From assembly GCA_027483885.1 (NCBI GenBank), contig JAIXTO010000155.1, forward strand, positions 1 through 52,813: DNA of 52,813 nt, given 5' to 3'. The notes under the pieces were generated by a model, which made no database searches, had not been told where the DNA came from, and worked only from the letters and a program-made list of their open reading frames with translations. Made by a program: the position numbers and the translations under genes. This document shows, piece by piece, positions 16,628-25,026 of the stretch. The first letter of the stretch is position 1. The number at the start of each line of letters is the position of its first letter. The DNA comes from Rhizobiaceae bacterium. Its GTDB lineage: Bacteria > Pseudomonadota > Alphaproteobacteria > Rhizobiales > Rhizobiaceae.

Positions 16628-17971
16628 TCAGTTCAGCTTCTGGCCGGCATAGGTCTTTTCGAAGCGACGCAGCACGACGTTGGAGCGCTCAGCCGCCTGG
16701 TCCAGTTCCTTCTGAACATCGGCGTTCTGCATGAAGATGGCTTCGAGCGACGTCGAGACTTCCTTGCGGATCTGCGTGAAACCGCCGAGGCGGATGCCGC
16801 GGGTGTTTTCCGAGGTCGGCGTGTAGGTCAGGCTGGCGATGGCCAGTTCACGGCCCTTGTAGGGTGCCTTGTCGTAGAAGCCGTTGGCCTTCATGGCATC
16901 AAAGCCGGTCTTGGTGACCGGGATGTAGCCGGTAACCGTCGACCACCACTGAACCATCTCCGGCTGGCCGAGGAAGTTGAGGAAAGCGGCAGCGCCCTTG
17001 TATTCAGCGTCCGGACGGCCGGCCATAACCCAAAGCGATGCACCGCCGACGAGCGAATTCTTGCGCTCGGTGCCCTTCCAGACCGGCAGCATCGTGGCCT
17101 GCCACTTCACACCTTCCGGAAGCGTTTTGCCAACGGTGCCGTGGTCGGCAATCGAGGTCTGCATCATCTGGCAGGTCTGCGAGGTGAAGGCGGGAACGAT
17201 GTCCATGCCGAGCTGCTTGGTCTTGACGACGAACAGCTTCTCGTCCTGCATCTTCTTGAAGAATTTGACGTGATCGACGAACTTCGTCTTGTTGAAGACG
17301 ACTTCGGCATCAAGACCCTGATAGCCGTTGGCCTTGGTGGCGATCGGCTGGTTATGGATGGCAGAGAACTGCTCCATGATTGCCCAGGTATCGAAGTTGA
17401 AGCCGAGCGGGCACTCGTAGCCTGCGGCCTTCAGCTTGCGGGCGGCTTCTTCAACCTGTTCCCAGGTCTCCGGCTTGAAGGTGATGCCGGCCTTTTCGAA
17501 AGCGGTCTCGTTGTAATAGAACATCGCCGTCGAGGAATTGAACGGGAAGGACTGCAGCTCGCCGCCGGCCGTTGCGTAATAGTTGGCGATGCCGCCAAAA
17601 TAGTTGTTCCAGTCGATCTTGTAGCCGTTGTCGGCCATCAGCTTCTTGGCGGGGATGAAGGCACCCGACAGCATCAGGTCCAGCGTGCCGGCGTCATAGA
17701 TCTGGGTGATGGCGGGCTGCTTCTTGGCGCGGTAAGCGGCAATGGTGTTCTGCAGCGTCGCGTCATAGGCGTTCTGCGAGGTGCAGACGATCTCGAAATC
17801 GGTCTGCGTGTCGTTGAACTTCTTGCAGGCATCCTGCACGCGTTCGCCCAGATCGCCGGAAAGGCCGTACCAGAATTCGAACTTGGTTTTTTCAGCAAAG
17901 GCCGGTGCTGCCCCCAGCGTCGTGGCGGCCATCAGGCCGGCCAGAACGGTCTTCAAAGCAAAAATCTTCAT
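16628..17971 (-). CDS. ugpB: periplasmic binding protein of a Ugp-type ABC importer
   Basis: 447 residues with a Sec signal peptide (cleavage probably after AFA at residue 26) and the extracellular solute-binding family 1 fold. FEFWYGLSGDLGERVQDACKKFN at the N-terminus, AGGELQSFPFNSSTAMFYYN near 120-140 and SLVGGASLWV are typical UgpB motifs. It should bind sn-glycerol-3-phosphate or glycerophosphodiesters. First gene of a five-gene operon (ugpB, ugpA, ugpE, ugpC, isomerase). A candidate Pho box lies about 100 bases upstream. glpR and glpD at the other end of the window fit glycerol-phosphate use, but the terminal isomerase leaves other phosphorylated substrates possible. Confidence 0.9.
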   Translation of the reverse strand: MKIFALKTVLAGLMAATTLGAAPAFAEKTKFEFWYGLSGDLGERVQDACKKFNDTQTDFEIVCTSQNAYDATLQNTIAAYRAKKQPAITQIYDAGTLDLMLSGAFIPAKKLMADNGYKIDWNNYFGGIANYYATAGGELQSFPFNSSTAMFYYNETAFEKAGITFKPETWEQVEEAARKLKAAGYECPLGFNFDTWAIMEQFSAIHNQPIATKANGYQGLDAEVVFNKTKFVDHVKFFKKMQDEKLFVVKTKQLGMDIVPAFTSQTCQMMQTSIADHGTVGKTLPEGVKWQATMLPVWKGTERKNSLVGGASLWVMAGRPDAEYKGAAAFLNFLGQPEMVQWWSTVTGYIPVTKTGFDAMKANGFYDKAPYKGRELAIASLTYTPTSENTRGIRLGGFTQIRKEVSTSLEAIFMQNADVQKELDQAAERSNVVLRRFEKTYAGQKLN

Positions 17972-18069
17972 CGCGAGTGCCTCGTTTCAGGACTATGTTT
18001 CCGGCGTCTGTCCCCCCGGAAATCGAGGGGCGGTTTACCGGCCATTTGTGATGGATCGAGCAACGTTCC

Positions 18070-18109
18070 GTGACGGGTTGATGAAGTTTTTGATGCGGAT
18101 CGATGACAG
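18070..18109 (-). promoter_or_regulatory. candidate Pho box upstream of ugpB
   Basis: On the minus strand CTGTCAT is a perfect PhoB half-site, followed at an exact 11-base period by CCGCATC, ACTTCAT and CCGTCAC. The second unit is poor and the others moderate. PhoB activates ugp operons under phosphate starvation in enterics and rhizobia, and the site lies 99-138 bases before the ugpB start. Suggestive only. Confidence 0.35.
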
Positions 18110-18259
18110 GCCGGCCAGAATGCCCGCAAGGCGTGCGGCGGCTGCCACCGCCGGAATCCCCTGACGTCTGCGCCTCCTCTCTTGGCCAACGGGGCCACTT
18201 TGGATGAATTCGAGAGGTGTTTCAGGCGCAAGGGGTGGAGTTATCGGGGCGTATATGCG

Positions 18260-18697
18260 ATGGGACGGATACAAACACACAAGGCAGATCCCATCATCCG
18301 AACGCTCTTTTCCACGCTGAAACCCTCTGGCCGAACCGGCGTCGCGCTTGCGACGTCAGTGGTGCAGAGTTTTCTGCTGGTGGTGTTTCTGGTGCTGTCG
18401 GGGCCGCATCCTGCCGAAGACGCCAACCCTTCCCTTGCTGTTTCGTCTGCTCCGCTGCCACAGCAGATGGCTTTTCTCGGCAAGCGGGATGCGGTCCGGA
18501 TCATCCTGTCCGCCGATCAGCGGGTGTTTGGCAAGGTTCGTGCATCGGACCCGCCGGATGCCATTTTGCCGGATTTCTCGGCACTGCTTCTGCCGCTTCG
18601 CACGCAGGCTGCCGCTCTCGATCTTCCGCGCCGTGGTTTGGCTTCGGTGGCCTTTACCGCCTTCCAGCCGCGCGCTCCGCCATCCGCATTGGCCTGA
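18260..18697 (+). CDS. small hypothetical protein with one membrane segment
   Basis: A 145-residue frame from ATG 18260 with a single membrane segment or signal anchor (GVALATSVVQSFLLVVFLVLSG, about residues 25-46) followed by a soluble tail with no known domain. Codon use looks coding in this frame and not in the overlapping ones. It ends about 100 bases before secDF and may be transcribed with it. The function is unknown; a start further upstream at 18182 is possible but gives a poorly coding N-terminus. Confidence 0.5.
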   Translation: MGRIQTHKADPIIRTLFSTLKPSGRTGVALATSVVQSFLLVVFLVLSGPHPAEDANPSLAVSSAPLPQQMAFLGKRDAVRIILSADQRVFGKVRASDPPDAILPDFSALLLPLRTQAAALDLPRRGLASVAFTAFQPRAPPSALA

Positions 18698-18798
18698 TCC
18701 CACGGGACGAAGAAACCTCTTCGTCATGACGATCACCATATGCGCGCGCCAAAAGCCCAGGGGCTGTTGCGTGCTGCATTCTATGCTGGATATCGCTT

Positions 18799-21312
18799 GT
18801 GAAAAACTCAACATGGAAGGTGGTGACCTATCTGGTCATCATCCTGGTCGGGCTGCTTGTCGCCCTGCCGAATGTCCTGTCGGATAAAACCCTTGAAAGC
18901 TGGCCGTCCTTCCTGCCGAACCAGAAGGTATCGCTCGGGCTTGACCTGCGCGGCGGGTCGCATCTGGTGCTGGAAGTGGACCGCCCCGCACTTGAGGACG
19001 AATGGCTGCAGACACTGACGCAGGAGGCGCGTGTTGCCCTGCGCGAAGCCGGCGTCGAAACACGCTCGGTGCAACGGGAAAAAACGGCCGTCGCCGTCAC
19101 GCTTGCCGATGCACAAAAGCGTGAGGCGGCCCGCACGGCGCTGACCGGCCTTTCCAATCCGGTTACCACGGGGCTCAGCACAAGCCAGGATCTGACCATT
19201 GCCGACCGGGGCACGGACGCACTGACGATCCGGCCCTCGGATGCCGGCATCACCCACCGCATGAGCAGCGCCGTCGAGCAGAGCCTTGAAATCATCCGCC
19301 AGCGCGTTGACCAGGTCGGTGTCGCCGAGCCCGCCATCCAGCGTGTCGGCAGCGACCGCGTGCTGGTGCAGCTGCCCGGTGAACAGGATCCGTCCAACCT
19401 TCGCGCGCTTCTCGGCTCCACCGCCAAGATGAGCTTTCACCTCCTGGGGCGTGAAGGCGACCGCGGTGTGACCATGCGCTCCGACGAGGAAGGCCAGAAT
19501 TATCCCGTCGAAGACCGGGTGCTGCTTTCGGGTGACCGGCTGACGGATGCGCGCGTCGCCTTCGATCCCAACAACAACCAGCCTGTGGTCAGCTTCCGCT
19601 TCGACCAGACGGGTGCCACCCGCTTTGCCGATATCACCCGCCAGAATGTCGGCCGTCCGTTTGCCATCGTGCTCGACGGCAAGGTCTTGAGCGCGCCCGT
19701 CATCCGCGAACCGATCACCGGCGGTGCGGGACAGATTTCCGGCGATTTTTCCGTCTCGAACGCCAATACGCTGGCAGCGCTTCTGCGTGCCGGCGCGCTT
19801 CCGGCCAAGCTGACTGTCATCGAGGAACGCACGGTCGGAGCCGATCTCGGCGGCGATGCGATCGAGCGGGGCATCACCTCCGGCCTCATCGGTTTTGCCC
19901 TCGTTGTCGTCTTTATCCTCGCCCTTTATGGGGGCTGGGGCATTCTGGCCGTCGTGGCGCTGACGCTCAACGTCATCCTCACCTTTGCCGGTCTCAGTAT
20001 TATCGGGGCAACACTGACGCTTCCGGGCATTGCCGGCATCGTGCTCGGCATCGGCCTTGCGGTCGACGCTAACGTATTGATCAACGAGCGCATCCGAGAG
20101 GAAAGCCGCAAGGGAAGGGGGGCGTTTGCCGCCATCGATCTCGGCTTCAGCAAGGCCTATTCCACCATCATCGACAGCAATGTCACGGCGCTGATCGCAA
20201 CGGTTCTGCTGTTCTGGTTCGGCTCCGGGCCGGTGCGCGGTTTTGCTGTCACCATGGGGCTTGGCATTGCCATCTCGATGTTCACGGCCGTCTCGGTCGT
20301 GCGCGTCGCGATGATTGCCATTGCCGCCCGCGCCAGGCTGAAGACGATCAATATCCGCCCGCTTCTGCCGCTCGGCCTCATCCGCGACGGAACCAAGATC
20401 GACTTCATGAAGGCGCGCATGGTGGGCATCGGCATCTCCGCCTTCCTCTCCATCTCCTCCATCGTCCTGTTCATCACGCCGGGCCTCAATTACGGCGTCG
20501 ATTTCAAGGGCGGCATCCAGGTGGAAGTCTCAACCGGCGAACCGGCGGATCTCTCGGCCTTCCGCTCCGGCATCGAGGGGCTGGGGCTCGGCGAAGTGGC
20601 GCTGCAGGAATTTGGCGACCGCAACCACATTCTGCTGAGGCTGGAGCGCCAGCCGGGGCCTGAAACGGCCCAGACCGAAGCCATCGAGAAACTGCGCGGC
20701 GAGATCGTCCGGATCGATCCTTCCGCCAAGATCGAACGCACGGAAGTGGTGGGGCCGAAGGTGAGCGGGGAGCTGGCAACCGCCGGCATCACCTCGGTGG
20801 TGCTCGCAAGCCTTGCCATGCTCATCTATATCTGGGTGCGCTTCGAATGGCCGTTTGCGGTCGGGGCCATTGCCACGTTGATCCTCGACGTCACGAAAAC
20901 GGTCGGTTTCTTCGCGCTGACCGGGCTCGACTTCAACCTGACGGCAATCGCCGCGCTCTTGACGCTTGTCGGCTATTCCGTCAACGATAAGGTGGTGGTC
21001 TATGACCGCATGCGGGAAAACATGCGCCTCTACAAGGCCATGCCCTTCCGCGACCTCATCAACATGTCGATCAACGAGACGCTGGCCAGAAGCCTCTATA
21101 CATCGGCCACGGCCTTCCTCGCCATGGTGCCGATGGCAATCTGGGGCGGCAGTGCGGTGGAAAGCTTCGCCATCCCGATGGTGTTCGGCATCTTCATCGC
21201 CGCATCGTCTTCAGTCTTCATCGCAGCCCCGATCCTGCTCTTCCTCGGCGACTGGCGCACCCGGCGCAAGGCGGCGGCAGACCAGGCAGTCGAGGCGAGC
21301 GCCCGCACCTGA
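18799..21312 (+). CDS. secDF: fused Sec translocon accessory protein SecDF
   Basis: The 837-residue fusion of SecD (about 1-520) and SecF (about 530-837) uses the proton-motive force to pull proteins through SecYEG on the periplasmic side. Visible elements: N-terminal membrane helix; SecD signature SLGLDLRGGSHLVLEVD (about 45-62); P1 head domain with QRVDQVGVAEPAIQRVG; the transmembrane motif GLAVDANVLINERIREE with the conserved Asp (about 420); SecF signature LNYGVDFKGGIQVEV; and LVGYSVNDKVVVYDRMREN (about 720-738). The start codon is GTG 18799 with a weak ribosome binding site. It stands outside the usual yajC-secDF context, so it may be a second copy. Confidence 0.95.
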   Translation: MKNSTWKVVTYLVIILVGLLVALPNVLSDKTLESWPSFLPNQKVSLGLDLRGGSHLVLEVDRPALEDEWLQTLTQEARVALREAGVETRSVQREKTAVAVTLADAQKREAARTALTGLSNPVTTGLSTSQDLTIADRGTDALTIRPSDAGITHRMSSAVEQSLEIIRQRVDQVGVAEPAIQRVGSDRVLVQLPGEQDPSNLRALLGSTAKMSFHLLGREGDRGVTMRSDEEGQNYPVEDRVLLSGDRLTDARVAFDPNNNQPVVSFRFDQTGATRFADITRQNVGRPFAIVLDGKVLSAPVIREPITGGAGQISGDFSVSNANTLAALLRAGALPAKLTVIEERTVGADLGGDAIERGITSGLIGFALVVVFILALYGGWGILAVVALTLNVILTFAGLSIIGATLTLPGIAGIVLGIGLAVDANVLINERIREESRKGRGAFAAIDLGFSKAYSTIIDSNVTALIATVLLFWFGSGPVRGFAVTMGLGIAISMFTAVSVVRVAMIAIAARARLKTINIRPLLPLGLIRDGTKIDFMKARMVGIGISAFLSISSIVLFITPGLNYGVDFKGGIQVEVSTGEPADLSAFRSGIEGLGLGEVALQEFGDRNHILLRLERQPGPETAQTEAIEKLRGEIVRIDPSAKIERTEVVGPKVSGELATAGITSVVLASLAMLIYIWVRFEWPFAVGAIATLILDVTKTVGFFALTGLDFNLTAIAALLTLVGYSVNDKVVVYDRMRENMRLYKAMPFRDLINMSINETLARSLYTSATAFLAMVPMAIWGGSAVESFAIPMVFGIFIAASSSVFIAAPILLFLGDWRTRRKAAADQAVEASART

Positions 21313-21348
21313 TCGCGGGGTGGGTGACTGCTGGAAACAGCAATCTGT

Positions 21349-21376
21349 ACCATCGGCGCCATCAGGTGCCGATGGT
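21349..21376. terminator. hairpin after secDF
   Basis: ACCATCGGC and GCCGATGGT form a perfect nine-base stem with a ten-base loop, between the secDF stop and the end of the convergent XRE gene (it touches that gene's stop codon). No U-tract follows on either strand, so it is at best a weak bidirectional terminator. Confidence 0.4.
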
Positions 21377-21672
21377 TATCTCTCGGCCGTGCCGGCACAG
21401 ATGCCGATCGTTTCGTCGCTGACCTGGATGAAGGCGATCCCGCCCTGTTCGAACGCAAGGCGAAGCTGGGCTTCAGTGGCGCGGTGGGCCTCGTGGCGGC
21501 TGCCCTCATAGTCACGAATGGTGCTGCGAGACACGCCGGACCGTTCTGCAAGATCGGTTTGCGTCCAATCGAGAAGCCCGCGGGCGGCCCGACAGAGAGA
21601 CGGACTTAATATTATGGTCGCCTTGGGTTGACCCATCGCAGCACGTTGCCCATATTGGTCGATATCAATCAT
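21376..21672 (-). CDS. small XRE-family DNA-binding protein
   Basis: 98 residues consisting of a Cro/C1 helix-turn-helix (ARGLLDWTQTDLAERSGVSRSTIRDYE, about 29-55) and a short C-terminal tail (LRLAFEQGGIAFIQ) seen in many single-domain rhizobial XRE proteins. The start could be ATG 21672 or 21636; neither has a strong ribosome binding site. It is divergent from the Mrp operon with 83 bases between the starts, so regulation of that operon is possible but unproven. Not a clear antitoxin: no toxin gene is adjacent. Confidence 0.75.
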   Translation of the reverse strand: MIDIDQYGQRAAMGQPKATIILSPSLCRAARGLLDWTQTDLAERSGVSRSTIRDYEGSRHEAHRATEAQLRLAFEQGGIAFIQVSDETIGICAGTAER

Positions 21673-21755
21673 ATATGGCGTTTATTTGTAGATTGCTAGA
21701 TGGGCTACCGGCCCCTTTTCAACCTGCATCGTATGAAGACGGAAGGATCTAGGGC

Positions 21756-24686
21756 ATTGGGATAACGTTTGAGCCATTTCTTCTGGTCGTCCTTCTGGCT
21801 CTGCCGTTTCTGGGCAGCCTGGCAACAGGCCTGATCCTCAACACCACGTCGCGCGACCTTCCCGTCTTTGTGGCGGGTGCCGTGACGCTCTCTGCAGCGC
21901 TTTTGACGGCAAGCTTCTATCCAGCCCTTGCCCAAGGCAATGTGCTGCGTTTCGAGGCGCAGTGGCTTCCTCAGTTCGGGCTGAACTTCACGCTTCGCCT
22001 GGATGGCTTTGCATGGATCTTTACCATGCTGATCACCGCCATCGGCTTTCTCGTCGTGCTCTACGCCCGCTATTACATGTCGGAAGACGATCCGATCCCG
22101 CGCTTCTTTGCCTTCCTGCTGGCCTTCATGGGCGCCATGCTCGGCATCGTCATTTCCGGCAACATCATCCTCATCTCGGTGTTCTGGGAACTGACCAGCA
22201 TCTTTTCGTTCCTGCTGATCAGCTACTGGCACAACAATTCCACCGCCCGCGACGGCGCGCGCATGGCGCTGACGATTACCGGTATCGGCGGTTTCTGCCT
22301 GCTGATCGGCATGCTCCTCCTCGGCAACATCGTCGGCAGCTACGATCTCGACAAGGTGCTGGCTTCAGGCGATGTCATCCGCAACCACGCCCTCTACCTG
22401 CCGGCGCTGATCTTCATCCTGCTCGGAGCGCTCACCAAAAGCGCGCAGTTTCCGTTCCATTTCTGGCTGCCCAACGCCATGGCAGCGCCAACGCCCGTGT
22501 CGGCCTTCCTGCATTCGGCAACGCTGGTGAAGGCTGGGGTCTTCCTGCTGGTCAGGCTCTGGCCAGTGCTGTCTGGCACCTATGAATGGTTCTGGTTGGT
22601 GGGCTTGGCCGGCGTGCTGACGCTTTTGCTCGGCGCCTATTTCGCCATGTTCCAGCAGGATCTGAAGGGGCTGCTGGCCTATTCGACGATCAGCCATCTC
22701 GGCCTCATCACCACGCTCTTGAGCCTTGGCAGTCCGTTGGCGACGGTGGCCGCCATCTTCCACATGCTGAACCACGCGACCTTCAAGGCCTCGCTGTTCA
22801 TGGCTGCCGGCATTATCGACCATGAGACCGGCACGCGCGACATGCGACGATTAAGCGGCCTGTTCCGGTTTTTGCCGATTACGGCCACGCTTGCGATGGT
22901 GGCGAGCGCCTCGATGGCGGGTGTGCCGCTTCTGAACGGTTTCCTGTCGAAGGAAATGTTCTTTGCCGAAGCGGTGGAAACGCATGCCGATTCCATCCTC
23001 GACAAGGCGCTTCCCTATATCGCAACGCTTGCCGGCGCCTTCAGCGTCACCTATTCGCTGCGCTTCATCCACACGGTGTTCTTCGGGCCAAAGCCCACCG
23101 ACCTGCCGGTTGAAACCCCGCATGAGCCGCCGCACTGGATGCGCTTTCCCATCGAATTTCTGGTCATCGTCTGCCTCGTCGTCGGCATTGTGCCGGCCTA
23201 TTCCATCGGGCCTTTCCTGCATATGGCGGTGGAAAGCGTGCTCGGCAGCCAGACGCCGGAATATAGCCTGTCCATCTGGCATGGCTTTAACCTGCCTCTG
23301 CTGATGAGCGTGATCGCACTTGTCGGCGGTGCGCTGCTTTATGTCCTCTTGCGCGGGTATTTTGCCCGCTGTGCCGATGGGCCGCCTTTCCTGCGCAACC
23401 TGCGTGGACAGCGCATTTTCGAGCGTGTGCTCGTCACCGTTTCCTGGCGCTGGGCGCGCCTTGCCGAAAGCCGCATGGGCACGCGCAATCTCCAGCCGCA
23501 ACTGCGCTGGGTTGTCGCCTGTGGTTTCCTGGCAGGCCTGCTGCCGCTCTACGTCTCGGGTTTCGAGCCGCGTCTCTTGCGGTTTACCGGCATTGATCCG
23601 GCCTTTGCAGCGCTCTGGGCCATTGGCATCGCGCTGTCGCTCGGGGCGGCCTACATGGCAAAATACCACCGGCTGGCGGCTCTCGTCATGCTGGGTGGTG
23701 TCGGGCTCATCGTCTGCATCACCTTTGTCTGGCTCTCGGCGCCGGATCTCGCCATCACCCAGCTGCTGGTCGAGATCGTCACCACCGTGCTTATTCTTCT
23801 CGGCCTGCGCTGGCTGCCGAAGCGCAATCCTGACATGGGCGCCTACATTTCGCTGCGCGGCCGCTTTCGCCGCTTCCGCGATCTGGTTCTGGCGATTGCC
23901 TGCGGTGTCGGCATGTCCTTCATCGCCTTTGCGGTGATGACCATGCCGGTGCCGGATGCGATCGCCACGTATTTCCTTGAAAATGCCTATGCGCAGGGGG
24001 GCGGGCGCAATGTCGTCAACGTCATCCTGGTGGATTTCCGCGGCTTCGATACGCTGGGCGAGATCGCTGTTCTCGGCGTCGTGTCGCTCACCGTCTTTGC
24101 GCTGCTGCGCCGTTTCCGGCCCGCGTCCGACAGTATCGACATGCCGGAGCAGCAGCGCATCCAGAACCGCTTCGACGAGGAGCGGCCCGAACGGGCGCCC
24201 GGCGATACGGTGCGTGATTATCTCCTGGTGCCTTCGCTCATCATGCAGTGGCTGTTTCCTGTCATCATCACCTTTGCGGTCTATATCTTCATGCGCGGTC
24301 ACGACATGCCGGGCGGCGGCTTCTCGGCTGGCCTGACGATGTCCATCGCCTTCCTGCTGCAATATCTGGCGGGCGGCACGCGCTGGGCGGAAGACCGGTT
24401 GCGGATCCTGCCGCTGCGCTGGATGGGCGGCGGGCTGCTCACCGCGCTGGCGACCGGCATCGGCGCCTGGTTCCTCGGTTATCCGTTCCTCACCTCGCAT
24501 TTCCGCTATATCGAGCTGCCACTCATCGGAAAAATGCCGGCGGCAACCGCCCTGCTGTTTGATCTCGGTGTGTTCTCTCTCGTCGTCGGTTCCACGGTGC
24601 TGATCATGGTCGCTCTTGCCCACCAGTCCGTGCGTATCCGGCGGGTGCGCAGCAACGATGCGGCGACAAAGGCGGAGGAGGCCTGA
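21756..24686 (+). CDS. mrpA: Mrp (Pha/Mnh) antiporter subunit A fused to subunit B
   Basis: The largest subunit of the multisubunit Na+(K+)/H+ antiporter, about 976 residues. The NuoL-like proton-channel domain (NNSTARDGARMALTITGIGG, GALTKSAQFPFHFWLPNAM, PVSAFLHSATLVKAG) is followed by the MrpA C-terminal part. From about residue 815 comes a complete MrpB domain (DYLLVPSLIMQW ... MRGHDMPGGGFSAGL), as in S. meliloti PhaA. The first ATG/GTG/TTG in frame is GTG 21870, but the coding signal, including the family N-terminal helix LLVVLLALPFLGSLATG, starts earlier. Between the in-frame TAG at 21750 and 21870 the only initiators are ATT 21756, ATA 21762 and several CTG codons. GGAAGGA at 21741-21747 is ideally placed for ATT 21756, so I use it. 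First gene of mrpABCDEFG. Confidence 0.9.
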   Translation: MGITFEPFLLVVLLALPFLGSLATGLILNTTSRDLPVFVAGAVTLSAALLTASFYPALAQGNVLRFEAQWLPQFGLNFTLRLDGFAWIFTMLITAIGFLVVLYARYYMSEDDPIPRFFAFLLAFMGAMLGIVISGNIILISVFWELTSIFSFLLISYWHNNSTARDGARMALTITGIGGFCLLIGMLLLGNIVGSYDLDKVLASGDVIRNHALYLPALIFILLGALTKSAQFPFHFWLPNAMAAPTPVSAFLHSATLVKAGVFLLVRLWPVLSGTYEWFWLVGLAGVLTLLLGAYFAMFQQDLKGLLAYSTISHLGLITTLLSLGSPLATVAAIFHMLNHATFKASLFMAAGIIDHETGTRDMRRLSGLFRFLPITATLAMVASASMAGVPLLNGFLSKEMFFAEAVETHADSILDKALPYIATLAGAFSVTYSLRFIHTVFFGPKPTDLPVETPHEPPHWMRFPIEFLVIVCLVVGIVPAYSIGPFLHMAVESVLGSQTPEYSLSIWHGFNLPLLMSVIALVGGALLYVLLRGYFARCADGPPFLRNLRGQRIFERVLVTVSWRWARLAESRMGTRNLQPQLRWVVACGFLAGLLPLYVSGFEPRLLRFTGIDPAFAALWAIGIALSLGAAYMAKYHRLAALVMLGGVGLIVCITFVWLSAPDLAITQLLVEIVTTVLILLGLRWLPKRNPDMGAYISLRGRFRRFRDLVLAIACGVGMSFIAFAVMTMPVPDAIATYFLENAYAQGGGRNVVNVILVDFRGFDTLGEIAVLGVVSLTVFALLRRFRPASDSIDMPEQQRIQNRFDEERPERAPGDTVRDYLLVPSLIMQWLFPVIITFAVYIFMRGHDMPGGGFSAGLTMSIAFLLQYLAGGTRWAEDRLRILPLRWMGGGLLTALATGIGAWFLGYPFLTSHFRYIELPLIGKMPAATALLFDLGVFSLVVGSTVLIMVALAHQSVRIRRVRSNDAATKAEEA

Positions 24687-24687
24687 C

Positions 24688-25026
24688 ATGGAACTCGTGC
24701 TGTCCATAGCCATCGGCGTGATGACCGGCTGCGGTGTGTGGCTGATCCTTCGCCCGCGCACCTATCAGGTCATCGTCGGGCTGGCGCTTCTGTCTTATGC
24801 GGTCAACCTGTTCATCTTCGGCGTCGGCGGGGTAAAGAGCAATCTGCCGCCGATCCTGGAGGATGGCGTCGTCTCCTCCACGCTCTCCGATCCGGTGCCG
24901 CAGGCGCTGGTTCTGACGGCCATCGTCATCGGATTTGCCACGACGGCGCTGTTTCTTGTGGTGCTTCTGGCCTCGCGTGGGCTGACGGGCAACGACCATG
25001 TGGACGGGAGGAACGAGCGCAAATGA
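24688..25026 (+). CDS. mrpC: Mrp antiporter subunit C
   Basis: The 112-residue NuoK-like protein has three membrane helices (MELVLSIAIGVMTGCGVWLIL; YQVIVGLALLSYAVNLFIFGVG; PQALVLTAIVIGFATTALFLVVLL). ATG 24688 follows GGAGGAGG and begins two bases after the mrpA stop; its stop overlaps the mrpD start (ATGA). Required for assembly of the MrpA-D membrane module. Confidence 0.94.
   Translation: MELVLSIAIGVMTGCGVWLILRPRTYQVIVGLALLSYAVNLFIFGVGGVKSNLPPILEDGVVSSTLSDPVPQALVLTAIVIGFATTALFLVVLLASRGLTGNDHVDGRNERK

Noticed and set aside
15629..18073. An 814-codon open frame on the plus strand antisense to the ugp-like genes
   Set aside because: It is the mirror of three well-recognised GC-rich genes on the minus strand and its translation has no domain; long antisense frames are expected at this GC content.
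21376..21672. XRE protein as the antitoxin of a toxin-antitoxin pair
   Set aside because: No small toxin gene (RelE, HipA or similar) lies next to it; neighbours are secDF and the Mrp operon.
22851..24761. A 636-codon open frame antisense to mrpA
   Set aside because: The translation is a His/Arg/Gln-rich shadow without any domain, fully overlapped by a clear MrpA.
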